Shown here: positions 42,924 to 52,216 of the stretch, piece after piece | How positions within the stretch are numbered: position 1 is the stretch's first letter | How the letters are laid out: every line of letters begins with the position of its first letter | Translations under genes and position numbers: made by a program | Notes under the pieces: model-generated | The model's input: only the letters and a program-made list of their open reading frames with translations | Told to the model about the DNA's origin: nothing | Database searches by the model: none | Assembly (NCBI RefSeq): GCF_005771525.1 | Contig: NZ_VAVZ01000010.1 | Span: forward strand, 1-64,000 | Direction of reading: 5' to 3' | Source of the DNA: Nesterenkonia salmonea | GTDB lineage: Bacteria; Actinomycetota; Actinomycetes; Actinomycetales; Micrococcaceae | DNA: 64,000 bases

Positions 42924-42997
42924 GCGGATGTAGCTCAGCTGGCTAGAGCATCACCTTGCCATGGTGAGGGTCGCGAGTTCGAATCTCGTCATCCGCT
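42924..42997 (+). tRNA. tRNA-Gly (GCC), copy 2
   Basis: Identical to copy 1, exactly 292 bp downstream. Confidence 0.96.
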
Positions 42998-43024
42998 CGC
43001 GAGGGAAATAACCCAAGCAACCCC

Positions 43025-43095
43025 GGTGGGGTGGCCGAGTGGTGAGGCAGCGGCCTGCAAAGCCGTTAACGCGGGTTCGATTCCCGTCCCCACCT
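43025..43095 (+). tRNA. tRNA-Cys (GCA), copy 2
   Basis: Identical to copy 1, exactly 292 bp downstream. A second tRNA-Cys gene is uncommon in bacteria. Confidence 0.96.
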
Positions 43096-43122
43096 CGCAC
43101 CGGTCCTACGGCCGGGCAGTAC

Positions 43123-43194
43123 GCGTGATTGGCGCAGCGGTAGCGCGCTTCCCTGACACGGAAGAGGTCACTGGTTCGATCCCAGTATCACGCA
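43123..43194 (+). tRNA. tRNA-Val (GAC), copy 2
   Basis: Identical to copy 1, exactly 292 bp downstream. Confidence 0.96.
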
Positions 43195-43215
43195 CAGCTG
43201 GCTTTGGTCAGCAAC

Positions 43216-43289
43216 GCGGATGTAGCTCAGCTGGCTAGAGCATCACCTTGCCATGGTGAGGGTCGCGAGTTCGAATCTCGTCATCCGCT
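43216..43289 (+). tRNA. tRNA-Gly (GCC), copy 3
   Basis: Identical to the other two tRNA-Gly genes; its 3' flank differs and leads into a terminator, marking the end of the array. Confidence 0.96.
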
Positions 43290-43302
43290 CAGAACGACAC
43301 AC

Positions 43303-43343
43303 ATGACGCTCGGTTTCTTCGGATACCGGGCGTCATTGTTTTT
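43303..43343 (+). terminator. Terminator of the tRNA array
   Basis: ATGACGCTCGGT (43303-43314) and ACCGGGCGTCAT (43325-43336) pair over 12 bp with one wobble, loop 10 nt, followed by TGTTTTTG. It separates the tRNA array from the riboflavin genes. Confidence 0.85.
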
Positions 43344-43362
43344 GTGGCACCATAGATGCCAC
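43344..43362 (+). promoter_or_regulatory. Inverted repeat and likely promoter before the FMN riboswitch
   Basis: GTGGCA-N7-TGCCAC surrounds CATAGAT, which can serve as a -10 (TAGATG/CATAGA). A start site close to 43362 would put the riboswitch at the very 5' end of the transcript. Confidence 0.35.
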
Positions 43363-43367
43363 GTGCT

Positions 43368-43483
43368 TACGGGATCGGTGAAAGTCCGAACCGGCGGTGA
43401 TAGTCCGCGACCCGGCGCCCACTGCGCCGGTTGAACCGATGAAATTCCGGTACCGACAGTTAGAGTCTGGATGGGAGTAGCAC
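43368..43483 (+). promoter_or_regulatory. FMN riboswitch (RFN element)
   Basis: The conserved RFN blocks appear in order: GGGATCGGTGAAAGTCC, GAACCGGCGGTGATAGTCCG (both near the consensus), a variable stem CCCGGCGCC/GGCGCCGGT-like at 43411-43432, ATGAAATTCCGGTACCGACAG (20 bases shown as GAAATTCCGG, TACCGACAG), and GAGTCTGGATGGGAG. It binds FMN and shuts off riboflavin genes. No terminator hairpin with T-tract separates it from the AGAAGGAG ribosome site, so control is probably at translation initiation. Confidence 0.95.
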
Positions 43484-43499
43484 AGAAGGAGACTGTTCA

Positions 43500-44579
43500 T
43501 TGGGCACTGCCCACCCGTCCTCCAGTGACGACACCATGCAGACCGCCCTGGAGGCCGCAATTCTAGGCCCCAGAGGCGCAAACCCACTTGTCGGGTCGGT
43601 ACTCGTCGATGCCCACGGACGGATCCTCGCGACGGGTCACCACCGCGGAGCCGGCACCTACCATGCCGAACGTGACTGCCTCACAAGAGCTCTTGCAGCC
43701 GGAGTCACCGACTTTTCCTCCACAACGCTCTACACGACCTTAGAACCGTGTACGCACTACGGGCGTCAGCCAGCGTGCACGGACCTCATCTCTGATGCGG
43801 GAGTTCGTACCGTTCTCGTCGGAGCAAGAGACCCTTCGCCCAATGGTGGCGGCGTCGAAGTGTTGCGCACCAGAGGTACCGAGGTCGTCGACGGCATTCT
43901 CAGAGAGCAGTGCGAAAAACTCAACCATCGGTGGAATGAAGCGGCCGGACAGCAGCGCATTTTTGTCACCGTCCACCTCGCGCAGAGCATTGATGCGCGC
44001 ATCGCAGCGGCCGATGGCACGAGCCAGTGGATCACCTCGGAGACGTCACGGGAACACACCCATATGATTCGCCAGCGAGTCGACGCCATCCTCGTAGGCA
44101 CTAATACGGTCAGAACCGACGATCCGCGCCTTACAGCCCGCGATGAGCGTGGCGCGCTGACGCCAGCCCAGCCGTTGCGCGCGGTCATGGGGCTCAGCGA
44201 CGTACCCGAGAAAGCCCAGCTCAAACAGGGCCGCCCCGAAGGTGAGGGGTGGATCCACCTGAGGACTCGGGACCCCTTGAAAGCGCTGAAGGATCTGGCC
44301 ACCACCCAGCACAACGGTCACCCGGTCAAGCATGTGCTGGTTGAGGGCGGTCAGTCGGTGCTCTCCGCATTCTTCGCCGCTGACCTGGTGGACGAGATAT
44401 TCCTCTACACAGCCCCACTGATTCTGGGGTCCGGCCGATCAAGCCTGGCCGATCTCGGCGTCACCACACTGACTGAAGCTCGCCGCTACACACTCGACGT
44501 CGCCGACGGCGGCCCCACCACCATTATGGACAACGATGTCTGCATCCACTTGCAGCCGGAGCCGAAAGGAGCGCGCTAA
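43500..44579 (+). CDS. ribD: Bifunctional pyrimidine deaminase/reductase of riboflavin synthesis
   Basis: A 359-aa enzyme performing deamination and then reduction of the GTP-derived pyrimidine. The N-terminal deaminase has TYHAERDCL and the Zn motif TTLEPCTHYGRQPACTDLI; the C-terminal reductase (about 150-355) has VTVHLAQSIDARIAAADG, DAILVGTNTVRTDDPRLTAR and LVEGGQSVLSAF. TTG 43500 is chosen because AGAAGGAG lies 9 nt upstream, next to the riboswitch; ATG 43536 would truncate the first helix. One base after its stop the fused ribEBA gene begins. Confidence 0.95.
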   Translation: MGTAHPSSSDDTMQTALEAAILGPRGANPLVGSVLVDAHGRILATGHHRGAGTYHAERDCLTRALAAGVTDFSSTTLYTTLEPCTHYGRQPACTDLISDAGVRTVLVGARDPSPNGGGVEVLRTRGTEVVDGILREQCEKLNHRWNEAAGQQRIFVTVHLAQSIDARIAAADGTSQWITSETSREHTHMIRQRVDAILVGTNTVRTDDPRLTARDERGALTPAQPLRAVMGLSDVPEKAQLKQGRPEGEGWIHLRTRDPLKALKDLATTQHNGHPVKHVLVEGGQSVLSAFFAADLVDEIFLYTAPLILGSGRSSLADLGVTTLTEARRYTLDVADGGPTTIMDNDVCIHLQPEPKGAR

Positions 44580-46607
44580 ATGTTTACGGGCATCATCACC
44601 GGCATTGGCAGCGTTATCGACAGAACCCCTGACCCCACAAAGGGGGTGGAGCGGCTTGTCTTCTCCGCACCCGGCCACGTGGAGGGTCTGGCACTGGGCG
44701 GTTCCATCGCGGTCAATGGCGTGTGCGTCTCCGCGGTGGAGATCAGCGGTGACCGCCTCACGGCCGAGCTCATTCCCGAGACCTTGAAACGGACCACCTT
44801 CGGTGAACTCGCATCAGGGGACGCGGTGAATCTGGAGCGCTGCCTTCCCTCAGGGGCGCGGCTTGACGGCCATGTGGTCCAAGGGCATGTGGACGGTATC
44901 GGCACTCTCATCGAGCGAGACACCAACGACGGTCGGCACCGTTTTGCCATTCCAGCCGAACTGGCGGAGTTCGTCGCGGAGAAAGGCTCGATCGCCATCG
45001 ACGGCGTATCCCTGACCGTCACAGCTGCCAGCACGGCCGGTCACGCTTCTGAACCCGACCCAGCGCAGGAGTCTCCATGGTTCGAGGTGGGACTCATCCC
45101 AGCTACCTTGGCGGACACTACGCTGGGACGCAAAGAACTGGGCAGCAATGTGAACCTCGAGGTGGATGTCCTGGCGAAGTACGTCCGCCGCATGCTGACC
45201 TTCGAGACCCACGCTGCAGGCTCAGCCGGCTCGGAGGACACTCCCTCTGAGGCGGGATCCCTTCCTTCGATACCGCAGCCAGCAACTCCGGCGCCGCTAC
45301 TTGACCCTGTTGAGGTGGCCCTGAACCACCTCGCCGCCGGACGCCCCGTAGTCGTCGTCGACGACGCCGACAGGGAGAACGAAGGCGACCTCATCTTCCC
45401 CGCCTCGGCGGCAACGGCGGAGCTGATGGGTTTCACCATCAGGCACAGCTCCGGTGTGATCTGCGTGCCTATGACCGCAGAGCGGGCACGTCACCTTGAT
45501 CTTCCCCCGATGGTCAGCAGCAATGAGGACCCCAAGGGAACCGCCTACACGGTCAGCTGCGACGCAAAATCCGTGGAGTCCACTGGTATCAGCGCCTACG
45601 ATCGAGCGCTGACGGCGGCAGTGCTGGCCAGTTCGGAAACTGAGCCAGCCGATCTCACCCGGCCCGGCCACATGTTTCCGCTGATCGCCGACCCACGTGG
45701 TGTTCTCGGACGCGATGGCCACACTGAGGCCGCAGTGGATCTCTGCCGGCTCTCGGGGCAGTCGGAGGTAGGTGTCATCGCTGAACTGGTCCATGACGAC
45801 GGTTCAATGATGCGGCTGCCTGCCCTACGCCAGTTCGCCGACACTCATGAGCTCGCCCTGATCAGCATCGCCGATCTCATTGAGTACCGAGGTGGAACGC
45901 CCCGCCCCGACGCCGTCCGGGAGTCGTACCTGACCTCCTGGGAAGCCCCCAAAGATGAGGCCTCCAAGCTCGTCAGCGGCGGACCTGTGGTGACTCTTCC
46001 CACAGACTTCGGAGTTTTCAACGCTCAGGTGTGGACCGAGCACACCACAGGTCATGAGCACCTGCTGCTTTCGGCCCAGAACCCTGATCCGGACCAGCCC
46101 CTGGTGCGCCTGCACTCAGAATGCGTCACAGGAGACGTCATCCACTCACACCGTTGCGACTGCGGCACACAGCTGGCCTCGGCCCTCGACACTGTTCACG
46201 AACTCGGCGGTCACCTGTTGTACCTCCGCGGGCACGAAGGGCGCGGCATCGGCCTGGCGAATAAGCTGCGCGCCTACAAGCTCCAGGAGAAAGGCGCCGA
46301 CACAGTGGAGGCCAATGAGATGCTCGGTCTTGCCGCAGAGCTCAGAGACTTCACCGGGGCGGCAGCGATCCTGCACGCTGCGGGAATCAGCGACCTGCGG
46401 CTGCTCACCAACAATCCGACCAAAGTTGATGCGCTCGCTGCGACTGGTCTGACCGTGAAGCAGGTGCCCAGCAACGGGGTTGTTCACCCCGACAACGAAC
46501 GTTACCTGCGCACTAAGCGCGACAAAATGGCCCATATGCTCGATCATCTTGCGCTCAATGAACAGAACGAATCCAAGAAACACACTGCGACGAAGGAGAC
46601 CTCATGA
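44580..46607 (+). CDS. Fused riboflavin synthase / DHBP synthase / GTP cyclohydrolase II
   Basis: A 675-aa single frame joining three riboflavin enzymes. Residues 1-206 are riboflavin synthase alpha (RibE/RibC): [36 protein letters not shown] and [11 protein letters not shown] in two barrels. A Ser/Pro/Glu-rich linker (about 207-241) follows. Residues 242-436 are DHBP synthase (RibB): [37 protein letters not shown]. Residues about 465-660 are GTP cyclohydrolase II (RibA): Zn Cys515, Cys526 and Cys528 in [27 protein letters not shown] and TNNPTKV. RibBA fusions are standard; adding riboflavin synthase is unusual to my knowledge. All catalytic motifs look intact. ATGA overlap with ribH. Confidence 0.93.
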   Translation: MFTGIITGIGSVIDRTPDPTKGVERLVFSAPGHVEGLALGGSIAVNGVCVSAVEISGDRLTAELIPETLKRTTFGELASGDAVNLERCLPSGARLDGHVVQGHVDGIGTLIERDTNDGRHRFAIPAELAEFVAEKGSIAIDGVSLTVTAASTAGHASEPDPAQESPWFEVGLIPATLADTTLGRKELGSNVNLEVDVLAKYVRRMLTFETHAAGSAGSEDTPSEAGSLPSIPQPATPAPLLDPVEVALNHLAAGRPVVVVDDADRENEGDLIFPASAATAELMGFTIRHSSGVICVPMTAERARHLDLPPMVSSNEDPKGTAYTVSCDAKSVESTGISAYDRALTAAVLASSETEPADLTRPGHMFPLIADPRGVLGRDGHTEAAVDLCRLSGQSEVGVIAELVHDDGSMMRLPALRQFADTHELALISIADLIEYRGGTPRPDAVRESYLTSWEAPKDEASKLVSGGPVVTLPTDFGVFNAQVWTEHTTGHEHLLLSAQNPDPDQPLVRLHSECVTGDVIHSHRCDCGTQLASALDTVHELGGHLLYLRGHEGRGIGLANKLRAYKLQEKGADTVEANEMLGLAAELRDFTGAAAILHAAGISDLRLLTNNPTKVDALAATGLTVKQVPSNGVVHPDNERYLRTKRDKMAHMLDHLALNEQNESKKHTATKETS

Positions 46608-47101
46608 GTGGAGCAGGAGCACTGAGCATCGATCCCCAAGAGATGCTGGAACTTCGTGAAACAGCCAAGGATCTCCGGATCGCCGTGATCTCCTCCCGGT
46701 GGCACACCCAGATTATGGATGGTTTGAGAGCCGGGGCCGACAGGTTCCTGACAGAAGTCGGGATTGAGCACGACGCCGTCACCAGGCTCGCTGCCCCCGG
46801 CAGCTTCGAACTGCCGGTGCTCGCCGCGCGGGCAGCACAGAGCCACCATGCCGTCGTCGCACTGGGTGTCGTGATTCGGGGCGGGACACCGCATTTCGAC
46901 TACGTGTGTTCCGCAGCCACCGATGGCCTGGTCAAAGTATCGGTGGAGAGCACAACTCCCGTGGGATTCGGACTGCTGACCTGCGACGATGAGCAGCAGG
47001 CGCTTGATCGAGCAGGTCTTGAGGGATCTCGTGAGGACAAAGGCTACGAAGCCGCGCACGCAGCTGTGGCCACGGCTGTCCAGATCGGCACCATCGGCTG
47101 A
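46604..47101 (+). CDS. ribH: 6,7-dimethyl-8-ribityllumazine synthase
   Basis: A 165-aa lumazine synthase, penultimate step of riboflavin synthesis, normally an icosahedral or pentameric assembly. Landmarks: [40 protein letters not shown] (catalytic His) and [23 protein letters not shown] 46604 overlaps the fused gene stop by 4 nt, so the product can pass directly to the fused riboflavin synthase encoded just upstream. Confidence 0.95.
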   Translation: MSGAGALSIDPQEMLELRETAKDLRIAVISSRWHTQIMDGLRAGADRFLTEVGIEHDAVTRLAAPGSFELPVLAARAAQSHHAVVALGVVIRGGTPHFDYVCSAATDGLVKVSVESTTPVGFGLLTCDDEQQALDRAGLEGSREDKGYEAAHAAVATAVQIGTIG

Positions 47102-47111
47102 AAGCTCAGAG

Positions 47112-47117
47112 TAAGCT
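47112..47117 (+). promoter_or_regulatory. Leaderless -10 element for hisE
   Basis: TAAGCT ends 7 nt before ATG 47125. The GGAGG just after it is only 2 nt from the ATG, too close to act as a ribosome site. It would let his/trp genes be transcribed independently of the FMN riboswitch. Confidence 0.5.
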
Positions 47118-47124
47118 GGAGGCG

Positions 47125-47388
47125 ATGAAAACCTTTGACGAACTCTTCACCGAACTGTCCCGCAAGGCCGCCGAACGTCCTGAAGGTTCTGGCACCGTCG
47201 CTGCACTGGACGCAGGAGTCCATCAGATCGGCAAGAAAGTCGTCGAAGAGGCCGCTGAGGTCTGGATGGCTGCCGAATATGAGTCAGTTGATGCAGCCGC
47301 AGAAGAGATCTCCCAATTGCTTTACCATCTGCAGGTCATGATGCTCGCCAAGGGAATCAGCCCCCAAGACGTCTACCGCTACCTGTAA
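47125..47388 (+). CDS. hisE: Phosphoribosyl-ATP pyrophosphohydrolase
   Basis: An 87-aa all-alpha MazG-like enzyme, second step of histidine synthesis. [37 protein letters not shown] and the metal-binding [14 protein letters not shown] (E-x-x-E) are typical. It is 11 bp before hisG, so both first steps are co-expressed. Start ATG 47125 fits a leaderless transcript. Confidence 0.94.
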   Translation: MKTFDELFTELSRKAAERPEGSGTVAALDAGVHQIGKKVVEEAAEVWMAAEYESVDAAAEEISQLLYHLQVMMLAKGISPQDVYRYL

Positions 47389-47399
47389 GAAAGGCCACT

Positions 47400-48326
47400 A
47401 TGTCTGAGCTTTCCGCTGAGCCCACCTCCGTCCCCGGGCCACGGGACGGCCAGAGACTCCGTGTTGCGGTGCCCAATAAGGGCGCACTCTCTGAGGCGGC
47501 CATGTCCATGCTTTCCGAGGCAGGCTACCTGCAACGTCGCGACCGCAAAGAGCTGGTCATGGTGGATGAGGAGAACGGCATTGAGTTCTTCTACCTCCGA
47601 CCACGCGATGTCGCCGTCTACGTCGGTTCGGGGATTCTCCACGTCGGGATCACTGGTCGTGACCTGTTTCAGGACGCGCGAGTAGATACTGGAGCCCAGG
47701 AGATCATGGGGCTTGGCTTCGGCCGCTCCACTTTCCGGCTGGCCGGGCCCAAGGGGCACTACAGTGTGGCCGCAGACCTCGCCGGCAAGCGCGTCGCCAC
47801 CTCCTACGATGCCCTCCTGACCCATTGGTTCGCCTCCCAAGGGATCCCAGATGTTGAAGTTGTCCACCTTGACGGTGCCGTCGAATCTGCGGTCCGGCTC
47901 GGCGTCGCAGATGCCATTGCCGATGTCGTCGAAACCGGCAACACGCTCAAGGCTGCAGGGATGGAAACCTTCGGAGAGCCTGTGATGGTCTCAGAGGCCA
48001 TCCTCATCTCCGGCAGGGGTTCCGACCAGGACGACGACACGGTCATTCAACGCGATACTGAGCGCCTGATCCGTCGACTGCAGGGCGTGCTGGTGGCTCG
48101 GCAGTACGTGATGATGGATTACGACATCCGTCGCTCCGATCTGGAGGCAGCCACCGCCATCACCCCAGGGCTGGAGTCACCCACGATCTCCCCGCTGGCA
48201 GACCCGGACTGGGTGGCGGTGCGTTCTATGGTTCCGGCCAAACGCACCAACCAGTTGATGGACCACCTGTATGAGCTCGGGGCCCGGGCTATCCTGGTCA
48301 CCACCATTCACGCCTGCCGCGTCTGA
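47400..48326 (+). CDS. hisG: ATP phosphoribosyltransferase (long form)
   Basis: A 308-aa enzyme for the first, committed step of histidine synthesis. It is the long HisG form: catalytic lobes (RVAVPNKGALSEAA; GITGRDL; DAIADVVETGNTLKAAGM with the PRPP loop) and a C-terminal ACT-like domain (about 230-305) that senses His, so no HisZ is needed. ATG 47400 follows AAGAAAGG. 45 bp separates it from hisF. Confidence 0.95.
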   Translation: MSELSAEPTSVPGPRDGQRLRVAVPNKGALSEAAMSMLSEAGYLQRRDRKELVMVDEENGIEFFYLRPRDVAVYVGSGILHVGITGRDLFQDARVDTGAQEIMGLGFGRSTFRLAGPKGHYSVAADLAGKRVATSYDALLTHWFASQGIPDVEVVHLDGAVESAVRLGVADAIADVVETGNTLKAAGMETFGEPVMVSEAILISGRGSDQDDDTVIQRDTERLIRRLQGVLVARQYVMMDYDIRRSDLEAATAITPGLESPTISPLADPDWVAVRSMVPAKRTNQLMDHLYELGARAILVTTIHACRV

Positions 48327-48371
48327 ACTGACCGAAGCAGCGCGCTCACCGTTGAAACAAGAAGGAGTGCC

Positions 48372-49136
48372 GTGTCACTGGCTGTACGGGTAATTCCCTG
48401 CTTAGATGTGGATGCTGGCAGGGTCGTCAAAGGTGTCAACTTTGAGAAGCTCCGTGACGCCGGTGACCCAGTCGAGCTCGCCCACCGGTACAACCTGGCC
48501 GGTGCCGATGAGTTGACCTTCCTCGACGTGACTGCATCCTCCTCTGACCGCGTGACCACCTACGATGTCGTCACCCAGACGGCCCAGGAGGTCTTCATTC
48601 CACTGACCGTCGGTGGGGGAGTGCGCAGCGTTGAGGACGTGGACCGACTCCTGAAGTCCGGGGCCGATAAGGCCTCCATCAACACTGCAGCTGTTGCCCG
48701 GCCAGCGGTGATCAATGAAATCGTGGCGCGTTTCGGCAACCAAGTGCTCGTTCTCTCCGCAGACGTTCGGCGCAGTCTGACCACTGATTCCGGGTTCGAA
48801 GTCACGACTCACGGGGGTCGAGAAGGCACCGGACTCGATGCCCTGGACTGGATTGCAGAGGCCTCCGAACGCGGTGTCGGGGAAATCCTGCTGAACAGCA
48901 TCGATGCCGACGGCACCCAAGACGGGTTCGACATCGCCATGATCTCCGCGGCACGTGCGGTGACCTGGGTGCCACTCATCGCCTCCGGCGGTGCAGGAAA
49001 ACCCGAACACTTCCCTGACGCCATCGACGCCGGGGCGGATGCCGTTCTAGCGGCCAGCATGTTCCACTTTGGTCCGGTGGACATGATCGCCCGGGTCAAG
49101 GATGCGCTGCGCCAGGCCGGACACAGCGTCCGATGA
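48372..49136 (+). CDS. hisF: Imidazole glycerol phosphate synthase cyclase subunit
   Basis: A 254-aa TIM-barrel cyclase that works with the HisH glutaminase (not in this window). Catalytic Asp near residue 11 in [18 protein letters not shown] and the second Asp in [14 protein letters not shown]; also [12 protein letters not shown] and [15 protein letters not shown] 48372 has AAGAAGGAG 6 nt upstream. Confidence 0.95.
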   Translation: MSLAVRVIPCLDVDAGRVVKGVNFEKLRDAGDPVELAHRYNLAGADELTFLDVTASSSDRVTTYDVVTQTAQEVFIPLTVGGGVRSVEDVDRLLKSGADKASINTAAVARPAVINEIVARFGNQVLVLSADVRRSLTTDSGFEVTTHGGREGTGLDALDWIAEASERGVGEILLNSIDADGTQDGFDIAMISAARAVTWVPLIASGGAGKPEHFPDAIDAGADAVLAASMFHFGPVDMIARVKDALRQAGHSVR

Positions 49137-49148
49137 AGGAGAATCCCG

Positions 49149-49472
49149 ATGACAACGCTTGAGAACGTGAAGTACAACGCCGACGGCCTCGTGCCCGCAA
49201 TCGCCCAGGACACACAGACCGGGTCAGTGCTCATGATGGCGTGGATGAACGCCGAGGCGCTCAACGCCACACTGGAGACCCGGCGTGGCACCTACTGGTC
49301 CCGTTCGCGGGAGAAACTCTGGGTGAAGGGCGAGTCCTCCGGCCACATCCAGCACGTGAAGTCGGTGTCGCTGGACTGCGACGGCGACACCATACTCTTA
49401 GCGGTTGACCAGATCGGGCCAGCCTGCCACACAGGAGCCGAAACCTGCTTCACCGGAAGAGAGATCAGCTGA
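49149..49472 (+). CDS. hisI: Phosphoribosyl-AMP cyclohydrolase
   Basis: A 107-aa metalloenzyme for the third step of histidine synthesis. [35 protein letters not shown] and the metal ligands in [21 protein letters not shown] are all present. AAGGAG precedes ATG 49149. Its stop overlaps trpE by one base (TGATG), tying his and trp genes in one transcript. Confidence 0.95.
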   Translation: MTTLENVKYNADGLVPAIAQDTQTGSVLMMAWMNAEALNATLETRRGTYWSRSREKLWVKGESSGHIQHVKSVSLDCDGDTILLAVDQIGPACHTGAETCFTGREIS

Positions 49473-51127
49473 TGCACGCCCTGGGTGCTGTTACCCCGAC
49501 CAAGGACGAGTTTCTCCACCTGGCACGTCACCACCGCGTCATCCCAGTAACGATGAAACTCCTCGCGGACGCTCACACACCCCTGAGCATTTATCGCGCC
49601 CTCGCGGCTGATGAGCATGGTGCTGGCCAACCGGGAACGTTCTTGATGGAGTCTGCCGCGCCAGGAGCTGCATGGTCGCGGTACAGCTTCATCGGTGTCA
49701 GATCCCTGGCTACTTTGACGGAAAAGGATGGCCAGGCGCATTGGCTCGGTGACCCGCCTGCGGGGACCCCCACCACCGGGAGCACCGCAGAGGTGCTTCG
49801 CAAGACTTTGGACTTCTTGGGCAGCCGTGCGTTCGCCGAGGGGCTTCCCCACTTGACCAGCGGTCTGGTGGGCTACGTCGGCTGGGATGTGGTCCGTCAG
49901 TGGGAACGGCTTCCCCATCCACCTGCCGATGCTCTCGGTCTGCCGGATATGGCCATGAACCTGATCTCAGACGTGGCTGTCCACGACAACCGAGACGGCA
50001 CGGTGACGTTAATTGCCAATGCCATCAACACCGATGGTCGCTCCTCCGGGGCAGAGCAGGCCTACGACGACGCCGCGGCGAGACTCAATTCGATGCGGGA
50101 CGAGTTGGCTCGTCCGGTGGCTCCCGGCCTCTCAGCCGCTCAAGAGGACTGGACCGATGCGGTAGAGGATGACCTCCAGCACAAGGTCAAACACAGCTGG
50201 GACCAGAACGAGTACCTGGCCACGCTGAGCAAAGCCAAACAGGCCATCGTCGATGGGGACGTCTTCCAAATCGTGGTGTCCCGCCGCTTCGAAGTCGAGA
50301 CCGATGTGGACGCCCTGGCCGTCTACCGCATGCTGCGCCTGCTGAACCCGAGCCCCTACATGTACCTGATGCACTTCCAGACGCCGGGGGGTCAGCCGTA
50401 TCAGGTGGTCGGAGCCTCGCCAGAGGCACTCGTCACTATGGATGCCCAGCGCAATGTGGTCTCCCACCCAATTGCCGGGACTCGCCCGCGCGGGGCCACG
50501 CCAGCCGAGGACAGTACTCTTGCGGAAGATCTGCTCGCCGATCAGAAGGAACGCGCTGAGCACATTATGCTCGTCGACTTGGCGCGCAATGACCTGGCCA
50601 AAGTCTGCGTGCCCGGTTCCGTGGAAGTCACAAAGTTCATGGGAGTCGAGCACTTCAGCCATGTGATGCACCTGACCTCGCACGTTCAAGGAAAGGTGGC
50701 GGCGTCATCGTCACCCTATGATGTGCTGGCAGCGACCTTCCCAGCCGGCACACTCTCGGGGGCACCCAAACCCCGGGCGCTTCAGCTGCTCGACGAGTGG
50801 GAACCCACACGTCGCGGCATCTACGGAGGAGTGGTGGGGTACTTTGACATCTCCGGCCGAATGGACGCAGCCATCGCCATCCGCACCGCGGTGCTCACCG
50901 GGGGCCGTGCCTACGTCCAGTCCGGCGGGGGTATTGTGGCGGACTCTGATGATGAGACCGAACGGCAAGAAACGGTGAGCAAAGCCGCAGCGCCGCTGCG
51001 AGCAGTGTTGGCCGCGGCACGACTCATCCCGCTCCAAGAAGACGGGCCCTCGGGTACTGCGGCACTTCCCCACGGTGAGCGGGCTACCCCGGGCGTCGAA
51101 ACTCCTACTGATAGGTTGCACCACTGA
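49472..51127 (+). CDS. trpE: Anthranilate synthase component I
   Basis: A 551-aa chorismate-binding enzyme making anthranilate with ammonia from TrpG (not in this window). The N-terminal tryptophan feedback site is FLMESAAPGAAWSRYSFIG, and the catalytic half has IVVSRRFEVETD, GASPEALV, PIAGTRPRG, RAEHIMLVDLARND, FSHVMHLTSHVQG and FPAGTLSGAPKPRAL. No leader peptide or attenuator is visible, as expected inside an operon. One-base overlaps on both sides. Confidence 0.95.
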   Translation: MHALGAVTPTKDEFLHLARHHRVIPVTMKLLADAHTPLSIYRALAADEHGAGQPGTFLMESAAPGAAWSRYSFIGVRSLATLTEKDGQAHWLGDPPAGTPTTGSTAEVLRKTLDFLGSRAFAEGLPHLTSGLVGYVGWDVVRQWERLPHPPADALGLPDMAMNLISDVAVHDNRDGTVTLIANAINTDGRSSGAEQAYDDAAARLNSMRDELARPVAPGLSAAQEDWTDAVEDDLQHKVKHSWDQNEYLATLSKAKQAIVDGDVFQIVVSRRFEVETDVDALAVYRMLRLLNPSPYMYLMHFQTPGGQPYQVVGASPEALVTMDAQRNVVSHPIAGTRPRGATPAEDSTLAEDLLADQKERAEHIMLVDLARNDLAKVCVPGSVEVTKFMGVEHFSHVMHLTSHVQGKVAASSSPYDVLAATFPAGTLSGAPKPRALQLLDEWEPTRRGIYGGVVGYFDISGRMDAAIAIRTAVLTGGRAYVQSGGGIVADSDDETERQETVSKAAAPLRAVLAAARLIPLQEDGPSGTAALPHGERATPGVETPTDRLHH

Positions 51128-51711
51128 TGGGCCATCTCGCGTTTATCTTCCAGCGGAAGAACACCATCCTCATCATCCAGGTGGGTGCGGTGCTTCTGCT
51201 GATCTCCACAGCCCTGACCTGGGTGACGGCGACGGGCCTGCCCGATACTGCAGCCGCCGACGAAGTGGCTCTGCTCGGTGGCGATATGTCACCGGCAGTC
51301 CGAGCCATGGGACTGGTCGGAGTGGCTGGTGGCGTGGCCGCCACCATTGCGCGCAAGTGGGTCCGCGGACTCATTGGAGCCGTTCTGCTCGGGGCGGGCG
51401 TGATCTCACTGACAGGTGCGGTGCTCACACTCATCGACCCCGCAGCAACGGCCGCCCCTGCGCTGTCAGAGTTCACCGGGACGACGGACCCTGCAGCAAC
51501 ATACGCTCCAGGGTTCGCGGTCTGGTTAGCCGTTCTCGGTTCAGTCATGCTCGTCATCAGTTCCCTGGGAATGCTGCTGTTTTCCCCCGGCTGGAGTGAT
51601 GAGAAGGCAGCCAAGAAGTACTCCCGTGGACAGTCCCGCGCGGAAGACCCCGATGAAATTGACCTGTGGGACGATCTCTCCGATGGGGATGATCCCACCG
51701 ATCGGCGCTGA
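51127..51711 (+). CDS. Trp-operon associated membrane protein (Trp_oprn_chp family)
   Basis: A 194-aa protein with four predicted membrane helices (about 14-35, 60-76, 80-100, 135-155) and a charged acidic C-tail (EDPDEIDLWDDLSDGDDP). Proteins of this topology between trpE and trpC in actinobacteria form a recognised trp-associated family of unknown function; a role in Trp or precursor transport is only a guess. ATG 51127 overlaps the trpE stop. Confidence 0.8.
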   Translation: MGHLAFIFQRKNTILIIQVGAVLLLISTALTWVTATGLPDTAAADEVALLGGDMSPAVRAMGLVGVAGGVAATIARKWVRGLIGAVLLGAGVISLTGAVLTLIDPAATAAPALSEFTGTTDPAATYAPGFAVWLAVLGSVMLVISSLGMLLFSPGWSDEKAAKKYSRGQSRAEDPDEIDLWDDLSDGDDPTDRR

Positions 51712-51794
51712 TCATGACGGCCGTGCAGACCGCCGACGGCCGATCTGGCAGAATAGGTCTAAAGGATTTCGACATCGTGTAGAGGAGTAGGTCT

Positions 51795-52205
51795 ATGGCT
51801 GCCAACCAGGCGACAGCACAGGCTCAGAAGCCCGTTCGTGACGTGGAGCAGAAACCCACATCGGATGACGCGTACATCCATCATGATCACATCGGCCACG
51901 GTTCCACTCCCGCTGCGTGGGCACTCTCAGGAACGATCGTTCTGGGCAGCGTGATCGCTGGTGTGGGCTTCATCGGACTGGCCTGGTCGGACGCCTGGTG
52001 GATCGCCATCGCCATAGGTGCTGCCCTGATACCCGTGGCGCTCATACTTGGCGTGGTATTGAAGAAAGCCGGCTATGGCGTGGAAATGGACTCTGCGGCA
52101 GTTTTGAGTCGCGGGCAGGATCCACGGAACTACTCAGGTCCGGCGACACCGGACAACACGAGGGGCGGCGTCGAAAAGCGCCAGCCCGATGCCAGCACCA
52201 GCTGA
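51795..52205 (+). CDS. HGxxPAAW-family membrane protein
   Basis: A 136-aa protein with the family signature GHGSTPAAW (near residue 37) followed by two membrane helices (about 44-63 and 67-88) and a hydrophilic tail. Short His/Asp-rich segment HHDHIGHG precedes the signature. Function is unknown; the family is commonly found in actinobacterial trp clusters between trpE and trpC. GTAGAGGAG lies 10 nt before ATG 51795. The 83-bp gap upstream has a possible -10 TAGGTC. Confidence 0.8.
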   Translation: MAANQATAQAQKPVRDVEQKPTSDDAYIHHDHIGHGSTPAAWALSGTIVLGSVIAGVGFIGLAWSDAWWIAIAIGAALIPVALILGVVLKKAGYGVEMDSAAVLSRGQDPRNYSGPATPDNTRGGVEKRQPDASTS

Positions 52206-52216
52206 AGCCGTACTGA

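Larger units (their letters stand above)
42632..43290 (+). repeat. Perfect 292-bp tandem duplication of a Gly-Cys-Val tRNA unit plus a third Gly
   Basis: Unit 1 is 42632-42923 and unit 2 is 42924-43215; reading them side by side I see no difference, including the two spacers inside each unit and the one between units. A partial third copy (43216-43290) stops just after tRNA-Gly. The breakpoints coincide with tRNA-Gly ends, as expected from unequal crossover between the flanking tRNA-Gly genes of an ancestral Gly-Cys-Val-Gly array. Confidence 0.95.

Noticed and set aside
42545-43434. Three overlapping open frames giving near-identical peptides (VAQLARASPCHGEGREFESRHPL type)
   Set aside because: They are translations through tRNA genes and exist three times only because the tRNA unit is duplicated.
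49472-49560. A trp attenuator or T-box before trpE
   Set aside because: trpE overlaps hisI by one base, so there is no leader; no Trp-codon run was seen.
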